A stretch of 8,774 nt of DNA from an uncultured Bacteroidota bacterium (GTDB lineage Bacteria; Bacteroidota; Bacteroidia; Chitinophagales; Saprospiraceae), in assembly GCA_937876435.1 (NCBI GenBank), contig CALEIL010000486.1, forward strand, positions 1 through 8,774. The letters are read 5' to 3'. The translations under genes and the position numbers were made by a program. The notes under the pieces are model-generated. The model saw only the letters and a program-made list of their open reading frames with translations, was not told the origin of the DNA and ran no database searches. Below, piece after piece: positions 1 to 7,106 of the stretch (the first letter of the stretch is position 1; each line of letters opens with the position of its first letter).

Positions 1-12
1 CGGGAAATGCCA

Positions 13-25
13 GGTGGAACCCACC
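13..25. other. Short GC-rich hairpin downstream of the phospholipase gene
   Basis: GGTGG (13-17) and CCACC (21-25) form a perfect 5-bp stem around a 3-nt AAC loop. It lies about 50 bp beyond the stop codon of the minus-strand phospholipase gene, so it could contribute to 3'-end formation. No U-tract follows in the minus direction, so it is not a convincing intrinsic terminator. Nothing else is recognisable in positions 1-34. Confidence 0.25.
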
Positions 26-34
26 GCGCTCTGG

Positions 35-76
35 AATTCGTCATTCGTCATTCGTAACTCGTCATTCCTCATTGAT
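35..76. repeat. Degenerate 7-bp tandem repeat (CATTCGT type) abutting a gene 3' end
   Basis: Six consecutive heptamers can be read: AATTCGT, CATTCGT, CATTCGT, AACTCGT, CATTCCT and CATTGAT. The last base coincides with the first base of the minus-strand stop codon of the phospholipase gene (76-78), so the array begins exactly where that gene ends. In the sense direction of the gene the consensus unit is ACGAATG. The same unit recurs at 7226-7253, again against the stop codon of a minus-strand gene. Short tandem heptamers are known from intergenic DNA in cyanobacteria; whether this is the same phenomenon is not known. Confidence 0.75.
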
Positions 77-2622
77 TACCCCATTTGCGGATCGGTCTTG
101 CCATGTTTACCGGTCTCTACCCGGCCTGCAATGTGCTGAGAAAACTGGTCGTATCCCTCTACGGTGATTTTGCAATCATACCAATGGTGACTTTTACTGA
201 GACCGATCACGGTGCTTTGTTTACCGGGTTCAATGATCAATTGAACCGGAGGCTCCCCATATGCCATATCCTGGATATGAAGGTTTAAATTTTTTCCGGA
301 TTGGTTGTTGAACCGGATCTCCAGGTTCCCAGTCAACTTCGATGGATGGTGTTCTTCCTGTTCGCAGGTGTATTTTATATCAAGTGCAGGATCCTTTTGA
401 TTGCCCTTGAATTCGCGATAAAAACCATTGGGTCCGTATACACGAAAGTGGTACTCAGGATTCCTGAAATGATTAATCGGAAACACTTCCTCCAGTTGAT
501 CGCCGGCCGCTACCGCATAATTCCAGGCACGGTTGGTTTCATATCCATCTCCAGTGACTGATTTATACTCCCCGATGGCGTATACTATATAGGGAACCCC
601 TCTGGTTTGTTCGCCAAAGACAAAATCAGGATTGGACAATGTCAATTTGAAATGTCTCTCGCTCTGGTCCAGGAAACCATCGGCATGCATTTGATAACAC
701 AACGCATTGCTGTCTTTGATGCCTGGTTCCTGTTGCGGCATATGGACAGAGTCCCTGGGGTTTTCATTGATTTGTTGTTGCTCCTTGCTGGTGAGGTTCT
801 GATATCCCCGCGGCAGATCCCTGAACTGAGCCTGATGTATCGTAGCTACGAACTCATCGTGTTCGACCGAATCCGGTAAAGCTATTTGCTCACCGTTGTA
901 AGGGCGGAAAGCCGATGAAATATCTCCACATACCATTCTTCTCCAGGGACTGATATTGTCTTCATAAAGAGGTCCACTGGCTTTTTTCTGCATCACCTTT
1001 TCGATCAATTGGATGGTGGAGGTGTGGTCGAGTACATCGGAATTGACAAATCCACCGCGGCTCCACGGTGAAACAACGATCATTGGTACCCGAAAGCCCA
1101 GTCCCACGGGACCCCATCGGGCGCTATCGGGATTGTCCTGACGTCTTTCCAATTCATCCTCTTTTCGGGCAAATTCCTGCCAGGTATCGATATCGTGGCT
1201 GACTTTGCCCGTCTCCGGATTTCCTGCTTCGGCGGGAACAAATGGAGGAATATGATCAAAATACCCATCGTTCTCGTCGTAGGTCACGATAAAAATGGTT
1301 TTTTTCCAGACCTCCGGATTTTTAGTCAAAATGTTCATCATCTCAGAGATGTACCAGGCACCATACCAGGGTGCCCCCGGGTGATCGGAGAAATTTTTAG
1401 GTGCACAAACCCAGGATACGGCAGGAAGTTGGTCATCGTCGACGTCTTTCCGGAATTGGTAGAGGATATCCCCTTTGGGCACCTTCATTTCTCTGGGTGT
1501 GCCATTGTCGTCGTACTTTAAAGTTTCTATGGAATGGTAATCCGGATATTCGCTGTTGGTCTGGAAGGCTTTATTGTGAATATTGCGTTCATATTCGCTC
1601 AGTTCTTCAAATATTTCCCGGCCCCATTTTTCCTTATTTTCCTGTGCCTGTTTCAGGTGGTCTTTGGTTTCCTCGAGTTTGGTGGTCAATTCTTTGAAAG
1701 AATCAGAATTCTTGTCTACGGAGGCCAGTTCCTTCTCGATCGATTTGATTCTGCCGGGGTATTCGTCTATCACCGTTGTAAGATAATTTTGAAAACCCTC
1801 GGCGTAGCGCACTCCGTATTGTTCGAACCATTCCAGGTTATTATTCGTGAAATTACCCAGCCAGTCGGACTCTTCCCCCTCAAATCCACACGGCATGCTC
1901 AGTTCATTCTGGTAAACTTTCCAGGATACGCCCGTTTCTTCCAGCCTTTCCGGGAACGTCTTCCATCGCGCCCATTTATTGTAAGTCACGTCCCCGTTGT
2001 GGACCATAGCTTTGGATTTCCGGTAGCGGGGATCGCGTAGCGTACCGGTCCATAGAAAGTGCCGGTTGGCCGTAGTCCCTGTCAGGCAGGAACAAAAGTG
2101 ATAGTCGCACACCGTAAAGGCATCCGCCAGTGCATAATAAAACGGGATATCTTCCCGGTCAAAGAATCCCATGGTCAGGGGCATGTGTTGATATTGCTTT
2201 CTTCCCGATTTCTTAGCTTCCAGCCATTCGTCGTGTTTCCCTTCATTCCGGGCCTGGACCATATTTTCCCACGAATGAGGAAGGGAAGACATCCAGGTCA
2301 CTTTGGAATTCTTGATGTCAAATCTGAATGGGGCATAGGTTTCTCCTTTGGTATTGGACTGGAGCCAAACCTTGTTTTGATTTGGGAGTGAGATAGCCCT
2401 CGGATCATTGAAGCCCCTTACGCCCTTCAATTTGCCAAATGAATGGTCAAAGGACCGGTTCTCCTGCATGAGAATGACGATGTGTTCGGCATCCAGGTAG
2501 CTGGTTCCCTTCGCCGGATTGATGGACATGGCACGTTGTATAGCGGCGGGGAAAAAACCGGCCAGGGCTGTGGAGCCTGAAAGCAGGGCTGCCTGCTTGA
2601 TAAAATCTCGTCTGGAAGACAT
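76..2622 (-). CDS. Phospholipase C, phosphocholine-specific type, Tat-exported
   Basis: 848 residues, a usual length for the bacterial phosphocholine-type phospholipase C family (phosphoesterase family with C-terminal DUF756 repeats). These enzymes split phosphatidylcholine or sphingomyelin into phosphocholine and a diglyceride or ceramide outside the cytoplasm. The N-terminus SSRRDFIKQAALLSG is a twin-arginine signal, which fixes the ATG start at 2622. The catalytic domain shows ENRSFDHSFG (54-63), TGTTANRHFLWTGT (181-194), TYDENDGYFDH (447-457, metal ligands) and RVPMIVVSPWSRGG followed by LDHTST (511-535). A lysine/glutamate-rich, coiled-coil-like segment spans about 286-346. The C-terminus has two DUF756-like modules, the first ending at YGPNGFYREFKG (729-740), the second with AGRVETG (832-838). 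It is transcribed alone and divergently from the DUF6807 gene. Family assignment is firm; whether the substrate is phosphatidylcholine, sphingomyelin or another phospholipid cannot be read from sequence. Confidence 0.95.
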   Translation of the reverse strand: MSSRRDFIKQAALLSGSTALAGFFPAAIQRAMSINPAKGTSYLDAEHIVILMQENRSFDHSFGKLKGVRGFNDPRAISLPNQNKVWLQSNTKGETYAPFRFDIKNSKVTWMSSLPHSWENMVQARNEGKHDEWLEAKKSGRKQYQHMPLTMGFFDREDIPFYYALADAFTVCDYHFCSCLTGTTANRHFLWTGTLRDPRYRKSKAMVHNGDVTYNKWARWKTFPERLEETGVSWKVYQNELSMPCGFEGEESDWLGNFTNNNLEWFEQYGVRYAEGFQNYLTTVIDEYPGRIKSIEKELASVDKNSDSFKELTTKLEETKDHLKQAQENKEKWGREIFEELSEYERNIHNKAFQTNSEYPDYHSIETLKYDDNGTPREMKVPKGDILYQFRKDVDDDQLPAVSWVCAPKNFSDHPGAPWYGAWYISEMMNILTKNPEVWKKTIFIVTYDENDGYFDHIPPFVPAEAGNPETGKVSHDIDTWQEFARKEDELERRQDNPDSARWGPVGLGFRVPMIVVSPWSRGGFVNSDVLDHTSTIQLIEKVMQKKASGPLYEDNISPWRRMVCGDISSAFRPYNGEQIALPDSVEHDEFVATIHQAQFRDLPRGYQNLTSKEQQQINENPRDSVHMPQQEPGIKDSNALCYQMHADGFLDQSERHFKLTLSNPDFVFGEQTRGVPYIVYAIGEYKSVTGDGYETNRAWNYAVAAGDQLEEVFPINHFRNPEYHFRVYGPNGFYREFKGNQKDPALDIKYTCEQEEHHPSKLTGNLEIRFNNQSGKNLNLHIQDMAYGEPPVQLIIEPGKQSTVIGLSKSHHWYDCKITVEGYDQFSQHIAGRVETGKHGKTDPQMG

Positions 2623-2851
2623 TGGATGGAGTTTAATTTTGAAAAAAATGATTCGAATCCGAAATTAGCAAAAGATTTATTATCCCAACTTCATTTCTGA
2701 AGAAGTCTGGCAAATTTCACGAAAAACTAACACGAGTTATAACTAAATTTCTTTTTACCTTGGCACAAAATTGGTTGACTGGGTCCATCGGCCGGAGCCT
2801 CAAACCTTCATAATTATCCTAAGATCATCGATTATAAAATTACTCTGATTT
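2623..2851. promoter_or_regulatory. Divergent intergenic region holding promoters for two exported-protein genes
   Basis: This 229-bp spacer must carry the start signals of the phospholipase gene (leftward) and the DUF6807 gene (rightward). Rightward, TACCTTGG at 2756-2763 differs at one base from the Bacteroidota -7 consensus TAnnTTTG, but I see no TTG at the expected -33 spacing. Leftward I find no perfect -7 match. Two perfect 10-bp palindromes, GATTCGAATC (2650-2659) and AGTTATAACT (2735-2744), and a small hairpin CTTCA/TGAAG (2689-2702) could be regulator sites. Neither gene has a purine-rich Shine-Dalgarno sequence; both leaders are A/T-rich, which is normal in Bacteroidota. Confidence 0.4.
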
Positions 2852-4087
2852 ATGAAAAAACTGCACTACTTCTATTTCTTCTTTTTTCTATTGGTTTCTG
2901 TGAGCTGTTCGCAGGATGATTCTACCATTATAGTGGAGGTCAATCCTTCGGATGTGCAGGGGGCAAACGTTCCGGTGAGCGTCGCAATCGACCTGCCATC
3001 AAGATTCCGCAATACCGATGTGAATCAAATCAGCGTTTCCCTTTCCACCTCCGATGGTGCTTCGGAGAACATACCCGGTCAGCTCACGCGGGAAGGATCG
3101 GGGGAGGTCAGGTTGTGGTGGGTTCTCCCGGAGACCCGTACAGACGCGAATACTTCATGGGCAGCCACTTTTCAATCCACAACCGATGCATCGACGCCTG
3201 ATTTCCTGTGGCAGGATGATCAGGGTAAGCATCTGGATTTGATCTATGATGGTAAAAAGGTATTTCGGTACGAGTACGAACTGGACAGCCAGTTTGTACT
3301 GGGAGAAACCCTGACCGCCAGGAACCGGGTTTTCTATCACCTTTACGATTTGGATGGAACCAGGTTGATTACCAACGGATATGAGCCGGGAACCTGGTCG
3401 CATCACCGGGGGATTATGATCGGATGGAGGGATGTAAAGTACCAGGGACAAAGGCTGTCATTCTGGGGAATGGAGCAGTTGACTACCCAGAAGCATATCG
3501 AATTTGTAGAATTGACCGCCGGACCTGTGCTGGCAAGGGTAAAATCAAGGATCCACTGGAACGACAGTACCGGACAAACCATCATCGATGAGATCCGGAC
3601 CGCAACGATTTATCACCTGCCATCGCCCGCGATCGCATTGCTCGACTTTTCATCTACTTTGACGGCTGCTAATGGAGATGTCAGTCTTGCAGGGGATCCG
3701 GAACATGGAGGGGTGCAATACAGGGCGCACGGGGATGTGGCGGATGAAAAACCTGGCAGTCGAAAACCTACCTATTATTTTCACAAGGATGGCATCGATC
3801 CCACGGTGGATCACAATCTGCCCTGGGTGGGTATGGAGTATGGACTGGACCATAAGACATACAGTATCGTGGATATGAACGGGGAAGGAAATCCCAGTCC
3901 AGCGGTGTGGTCAGCTTACCGGGATTACGGGAGATTTGGTCCCTATTTTTCAAAAGACCTGGCCGATGGTGAATCATTCGATGTCAATTTCAGATTTTTC
4001 ATCAGTGAAAGTGAGATGCCCTCACGGAAGGAAATCGATGCCATGCACGCATCGTATCTCAACCCTCCTGCGACCGGAGTGAATTAA
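2852..4087 (+). CDS. DUF6807 (PmoA-like) family lipoprotein
   Basis: 411 residues. The start at 2852 gives a good export signal: MKK, a phenylalanine/leucine-rich core, then VSVSC with the likely lipidated Cys19 followed by SQDD, so the product is probably a lipoprotein facing the periplasm or cell surface. From about residue 120 it matches the DUF6807 family: YEYELD, then SHHRGIMIGW (183-192) and GDPEHGGVQYRAH (281-293), whose His-rich motifs are the hallmark, and a C-terminal WSAYRDYGRFGPYF (353-366). The family is often labelled 'methane oxygenase PmoA', but it has no demonstrated relation to methane oxidation, and that label should not be carried over. Homologues are common in Bacteroidota and Planctomycetota near carbohydrate genes, suggesting a role in sugar or glycan metabolism. 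Residues 25-115 form an extra N-terminal domain of beta-rich appearance. The PLP enzyme starts 18 bp downstream, so the two are probably co-transcribed. The family call is good; the function is unknown. Confidence 0.85.
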   Translation: MKKLHYFYFFFFLLVSVSCSQDDSTIIVEVNPSDVQGANVPVSVAIDLPSRFRNTDVNQISVSLSTSDGASENIPGQLTREGSGEVRLWWVLPETRTDANTSWAATFQSTTDASTPDFLWQDDQGKHLDLIYDGKKVFRYEYELDSQFVLGETLTARNRVFYHLYDLDGTRLITNGYEPGTWSHHRGIMIGWRDVKYQGQRLSFWGMEQLTTQKHIEFVELTAGPVLARVKSRIHWNDSTGQTIIDEIRTATIYHLPSPAIALLDFSSTLTAANGDVSLAGDPEHGGVQYRAHGDVADEKPGSRKPTYYFHKDGIDPTVDHNLPWVGMEYGLDHKTYSIVDMNGEGNPSPAVWSAYRDYGRFGPYFSKDLADGESFDVNFRFFISESEMPSRKEIDAMHASYLNPPATGVN

Positions 4088-4105
4088 TACGCAATCCTAT
4101 TAACC

Positions 4106-5281
4106 ATGAAAACTGACAGAAATTGGGGCATTGCTACCCGTTGTGTGCACCAGGGTGAAATCGAGGATCCCCAGGGATCTCCGCATACCCCCTTGTACAA
4201 TACGACCACTTTTGTATTCCCCGATACCCAGTCCCTGGTGGACGTCATGGTGGGGGATAAACCAGGAAACATATACACCCGTTATGGAACTCATCCCAAC
4301 ATACGGACCCTGGAAGCCAAACTCGCCATGCTCGAGGGAGCGGAAGCAGCCTTGTGCTTTGGATCAGGTGTTGCGGCTGAATCGGCTACTTTGCTGGCTT
4401 TGGGACGGGAAGGTATCGTATGTGTGGGGGATGTGTATGGAGGAACGTATGAGTTGCTCGATACTCAGTTACGAAGCCTGGGATTTGAGATCCATTTTCT
4501 CCTAAAAGACGAATTGGACCAACTGGAAAGTTTACTTAAAACCGGAATTGGAATGGTTTATTTTGAATCGCCGTCCAATCCTGTCCTGGACATACAGGAT
4601 ATAGCTATGATTTCCGACCTGGCTCATGCCTATGGGGCACTGGTATGCATCGACAATACTTTCGCCACGCCCATCAATCAGAATCCACTCGCCCTGGGAG
4701 CCGACGTAGTGGTCCATAGTGCCACCAAATATCTGGGAGGGCATAGCGACATAACCGCCGGAGCTGTGATGAGCCGAAATGATCTGATCGGGAAAATAAG
4801 ACCCTGGCGAAAAAATCTCGGTCAGGTACCATCGCCCGAAGTCGCTTCTCTTCTGTGTCGGAGCATCCGGACGCTGGTCATCCGGGTGGAAAGACAAAAC
4901 AATTCAGCCTTGAAGATCGCTCAGGCATTGGAGAATTATCCTGGAATAAAACGAGTCCTGTACCCCGGATTGTCTGGATTCCCTGGCCACGAATTAGCCA
5001 GCCGGCAAATGAAGGGATTTGGTGGCATGATGACCATCGAATTTAACGGGGGGGTGGAAGACGCATCCCGGGTGGCAGACAGGCTGGAGTTGATCCGGAT
5101 CGGGCCCAGCCTGGGAGGGGCTGAAAGTTTGTGTACCCAACCCGTCATGACTTCCCATTTTGATCTTACCGAAGACGAAAGAGCGCGCAGGGGAATTACT
5201 CCCTCTATGATGCGCCTCTCGGTGGGTTTTGAAGAGCCGGAGGACCTGATCGCCGATATCCGGCAAGCGCTGGAAAGGTAA
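4106..5281 (+). CDS. Cys/Met-metabolism PLP-dependent (trans-sulfuration family) enzyme
   Basis: 391 residues, full length for fold-type I enzymes of the cystathionine gamma-synthase / cystathionine gamma-lyase / methionine gamma-lyase family, cytoplasmic tetramers acting on sulfur amino acids or activated homoserine. The Schiff-base lysine is K208 in VVHSATKYLGGHSD. Asp183 in CIDNTF should hold the PLP ring nitrogen. YTRYG (57-61) supplies the phosphate-binding Tyr and Arg from the neighbouring subunit, GSG (86-88) binds the phosphate, and Tyr111 in VYGGTY stacks on the ring. SLGGAESL (335-342) and Arg370 in MRLSVGFE form the usual C-terminal signature. The residue matching the catalytic Cys of classical methionine gamma-lyases (YGCT) is Gly113, so that activity is less likely. 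The usual NPT after YxRYG is replaced by HPN, one position further on. It lies 18 bp after the DUF6807 gene. Synthase versus lyase activity cannot be settled here, so no gene symbol is given. Confidence 0.9.
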   Translation: MKTDRNWGIATRCVHQGEIEDPQGSPHTPLYNTTTFVFPDTQSLVDVMVGDKPGNIYTRYGTHPNIRTLEAKLAMLEGAEAALCFGSGVAAESATLLALGREGIVCVGDVYGGTYELLDTQLRSLGFEIHFLLKDELDQLESLLKTGIGMVYFESPSNPVLDIQDIAMISDLAHAYGALVCIDNTFATPINQNPLALGADVVVHSATKYLGGHSDITAGAVMSRNDLIGKIRPWRKNLGQVPSPEVASLLCRSIRTLVIRVERQNNSALKIAQALENYPGIKRVLYPGLSGFPGHELASRQMKGFGGMMTIEFNGGVEDASRVADRLELIRIGPSLGGAESLCTQPVMTSHFDLTEDERARRGITPSMMRLSVGFEEPEDLIADIRQALER

Positions 5282-5391
5282 TTAATCAACGGTGGAAGTC
5301 GGGATCCTGCAATATTTTTGAGGTCAGGAAAAATATATTTAATTTATTGTTAAATATTATATATATTACATGGTGAACAATCAATTTCACC
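5282..5391 (+). promoter_or_regulatory. A/T-rich spacer, likely promoter and 5' leader of the OmpA/HhH pair
   Basis: TATTTTTG at 5313-5320 fits the Bacteroidota -7 consensus TAnnTTTG exactly, although no TTG lies at the proper upstream distance. From 5329 to 5369 the sequence is almost pure A/T. It contains an 8-bp inverted repeat ATATTTAA (5335-5342) / TTAAATAT (5350-5357) around a 7-nt loop, which could act as a leader structure or operator. No Shine-Dalgarno sequence precedes the ATG at 5392; the leader reads CAATTTCACC. I see no clear terminator for the upstream PLP-enzyme gene. The 110-bp gap and A/T content suggest a fresh transcription start. Confidence 0.35.
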
Positions 5392-6354
5392 ATGAAAGGT
5401 TCTACAGGCTACATCATTGGGATAATTTTGACCGTAGGAATCGGTGCCATTTTGCAATATTTCCTGTGTTGCGGAGCAGGAATTGCCGGGGATACCACTA
5501 GCGGAACCGATGAGGTCATCAACGAGGGATTGCCCTTTTTGGTGGCAAATCCTGACGGTGGGATGCTGGTTAATTCCAGTAGTAATTTTGATTTCCCCCT
5601 TTCTTCCTATTCCTTTGTGACCCCTATAGCGGATGAATTAGAAAATAGCATATCCAATTTACAGGACTATCTGAGTTCCCACGACGACGTGTCACTGGAC
5701 ATCACCGGATTTGCTTATGCTACCGAAGATAATCTGTCAGCATTTCCCACACTGGGAGAAGCCAGGGCCAATGCTGTGAAAAGCGCCCTGATAGAACGGG
5801 GCATTTCTGGTAACCAACTGACTGTGCGTGGTTCTGTATTTGAAGGGGCATGGGCAGGGCAGGATTCGCTGATCAGAGGTCCGGTGTCGTATTCACTGAT
5901 GGAGGAAGTGGCCCGGGTAACCGATCCGGAGGAAGGGTCTGATACGTTGGTAGATGGGACCCAAAACAATGAATCCAGAGCGGAGGATTTTGCTGCATTT
6001 GTCCGGGAATTGCAGGAAGATCCATTAGTTCTTCACTTTGAAACCGGGAGCGCTTATGTAAATCTTACGTCGGAAGAACGGCAACTTATATCCAGGCTCA
6101 ATCAATTCATCGATCAAAATAGCCAGGCTACGATCATTATCGACGGTCATACCGACAATTCCGGAAGTCCGGAGGTGAATATCCGACTAGGAAAGGAGCG
6201 GGCTGAATTCTTGAAATCATATCTGGTGAGAAATGGCTTCAGACCGGATCGGATCCAGACGGTTTCAAAAGGTCAGTCTAGTCCGGTGGCTTCCAACGAC
6301 ACTCCATCGGGCATGGCTCAAAACAGAAGAGCTGTATTAACAATTCAAAACTAA
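5392..6354 (+). CDS. Membrane-anchored OmpA-family protein with two OmpA-like modules
   Basis: 320 residues. One hydrophobic segment at about 7-25 (YIIGIILTVGIGAILQYF), followed by CC, anchors the protein; the arrangement looks like an uncleaved anchor rather than a lipobox. The C-terminal module (about 212-319) is a canonical OmpA peptidoglycan-binding domain: LHFETGSAYV (214-223), DGHTDNSG (251-258) with the diaminopimelate-binding Asp255, RLGKERAEFLKSYL (265-278), and NRRAVLTI (311-318) with the partner Arg. A first module (about 66-148) keeps the fold pattern with LGEARANAVKSALIERGI (121-138) and LTVRGS, but its DITGFAYATED replaces the GHTD loop, so it probably does not bind peptidoglycan in the same way. 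Likely role: tethering an envelope component to the cell wall. The next gene starts 11 bp later, so they form a pair. The last codons and stop lie within a heptamer-repeat-like sequence. Confidence 0.88.
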   Translation: MKGSTGYIIGIILTVGIGAILQYFLCCGAGIAGDTTSGTDEVINEGLPFLVANPDGGMLVNSSSNFDFPLSSYSFVTPIADELENSISNLQDYLSSHDDVSLDITGFAYATEDNLSAFPTLGEARANAVKSALIERGISGNQLTVRGSVFEGAWAGQDSLIRGPVSYSLMEEVARVTDPEEGSDTLVDGTQNNESRAEDFAAFVRELQEDPLVLHFETGSAYVNLTSEERQLISRLNQFIDQNSQATIIIDGHTDNSGSPEVNIRLGKERAEFLKSYLVRNGFRPDRIQTVSKGQSSPVASNDTPSGMAQNRRAVLTIQN

Positions 6355-6362
6355 AATTTACG
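6341..6362. repeat. Inverted copy of the A/T heptamer repeat spanning the OmpA stop codon
   Basis: Heptamers AATTCAA (6342-6348) and AACTAAA (6349-6355) are exact reverse complements of the TTGAATT and TTTAGTT units at 7107-7141. The 16 bases 6341-6356 are identical to the reverse complement of 7127-7142. The stretch supplies the final codons (Ile-Gln-Asn), the TAA stop (6352-6354) and most of the 11-bp spacer before the next gene. With only two clear units the repeat status rests on the match to the downstream array. Confidence 0.5.
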
Positions 6363-6365
6363 ACT

Positions 6366-7094
6366 ATGACATGGTGTTGGATAATTCCGATTATTGTAGG
6401 ATTGATCTCAGCGTTGCTGGGTTATTTGCTCGGCCGGGCTGGAAAACAAAGCGAAATAGAGGAGTGGATCGGCAAATACAATGCAGAACGGGATAGACTG
6501 GCAGAATCTGGAAGGAGGGTTTCATTGCTGGAAAATGATTTAGCCAATTCAACGAAATCTGAGCAGAAGGCTACTCATTCGTACAACGAACTGGTGGGCC
6601 GATTTGAATTGTTGCAGCACGAATGGGATGAGAACCGCACCGAAATTCAAAACTTGAAAGATGAGAACGCAGCTCTGCTGTTTCGGCTTGAGAACATCAG
6701 TGGTAGAGAGGGCCAGGATTCAGGAATGATAGATCGGGACGGATCTGACCAGGGAATTTCTCCTCCGGTGCACATTGCTGGCAAGGTTCCGGATCTCGTA
6801 TTCGATGCCGACGCGGCGCAAGCTGCATTCGGGAAAGCCGTTCAGCAGGATGATTTGACAATAGTGGAAGGCATAGGACCCAAAATTCAGGAGTTGTTCC
6901 ACGATCACGGCATATTGACCTGGTACGAATTGTCCCAGACCCCTGTAGATCGATGCGAAGAAATTTTGAGAGAAGGCGGAGATCGGTTCCGTCAGCATAC
7001 TCCCGTCACCTGGCCCCGTCAGGCCCGACTCGCGTTTGAAGGTAAGTGGGACGAACTCAAATCCTGGCAGGACGAGTTATTAGGAGGAGTGTGA
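6366..7094 (+). CDS. Membrane-anchored coiled-coil protein with C-terminal helix-hairpin-helix domain
   Basis: 242 residues. One N-terminal membrane segment (about 4-23, CWIIPIIVGLISALLGYLLG) is followed by a charged heptad-patterned coiled coil (about 28-112), a low-complexity linker (113-160) and a C-terminal domain with DLTIVEGIGPKIQELFHDHG (163-182). That last stretch is a helix-hairpin-helix motif of the 'EGIGP' kind, seen in DUF4332-like proteins and in C-terminal extensions of some Bacteroidota ribosomal L21 proteins. The domain continues with TWYELSQTPVDRCEEIL and ends with a Trp-rich helix (216-238). Helix-hairpin-helix folds usually bind DNA backbone, but here the domain may instead mediate protein contacts. 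It follows the OmpA gene by 11 bp, and from memory the same two architectures occur side by side in other Bacteroidota. The specific function is unknown; it is not an enzyme I can name. Confidence 0.82.
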   Translation: MTWCWIIPIIVGLISALLGYLLGRAGKQSEIEEWIGKYNAERDRLAESGRRVSLLENDLANSTKSEQKATHSYNELVGRFELLQHEWDENRTEIQNLKDENAALLFRLENISGREGQDSGMIDRDGSDQGISPPVHIAGKVPDLVFDADAAQAAFGKAVQQDDLTIVEGIGPKIQELFHDHGILTWYELSQTPVDRCEEILREGGDRFRQHTPVTWPRQARLAFEGKWDELKSWQDELLGGV

Positions 7095-7106
7095 GGATGA
7101 GCAAAT

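Noticed and set aside
13..25. Hairpin as the intrinsic terminator of the phospholipase gene
   Set aside because: The stem is only 5 bp and no T-run follows it in the direction of transcription.
1195..2391. Long plus-strand open frames (up to 168 codons) opposite the phospholipase gene
   Set aside because: They are antisense to a gene with clear family motifs along its whole length, and their translations show no recognisable domain or start signal.
2852..4087. Methane monooxygenase subunit (PmoA) function for the DUF6807 gene
   Set aside because: The protein is a soluble-domain lipoprotein without the multi-pass membrane segments of true PmoA; the name is a historical family label.
4106..5281. 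Methionine gamma-lyase as the specific product
   Set aside because: The position of the characteristic active-site Cys (YGCT) is Gly113 here, so only the broad trans-sulfuration family is supported.
4532..5289. Minus-strand open frames of 90-121 codons opposite the PLP enzyme
   Set aside because: They lie on the opposite strand of a complete, motif-rich enzyme gene and their sequences look like composition artefacts.
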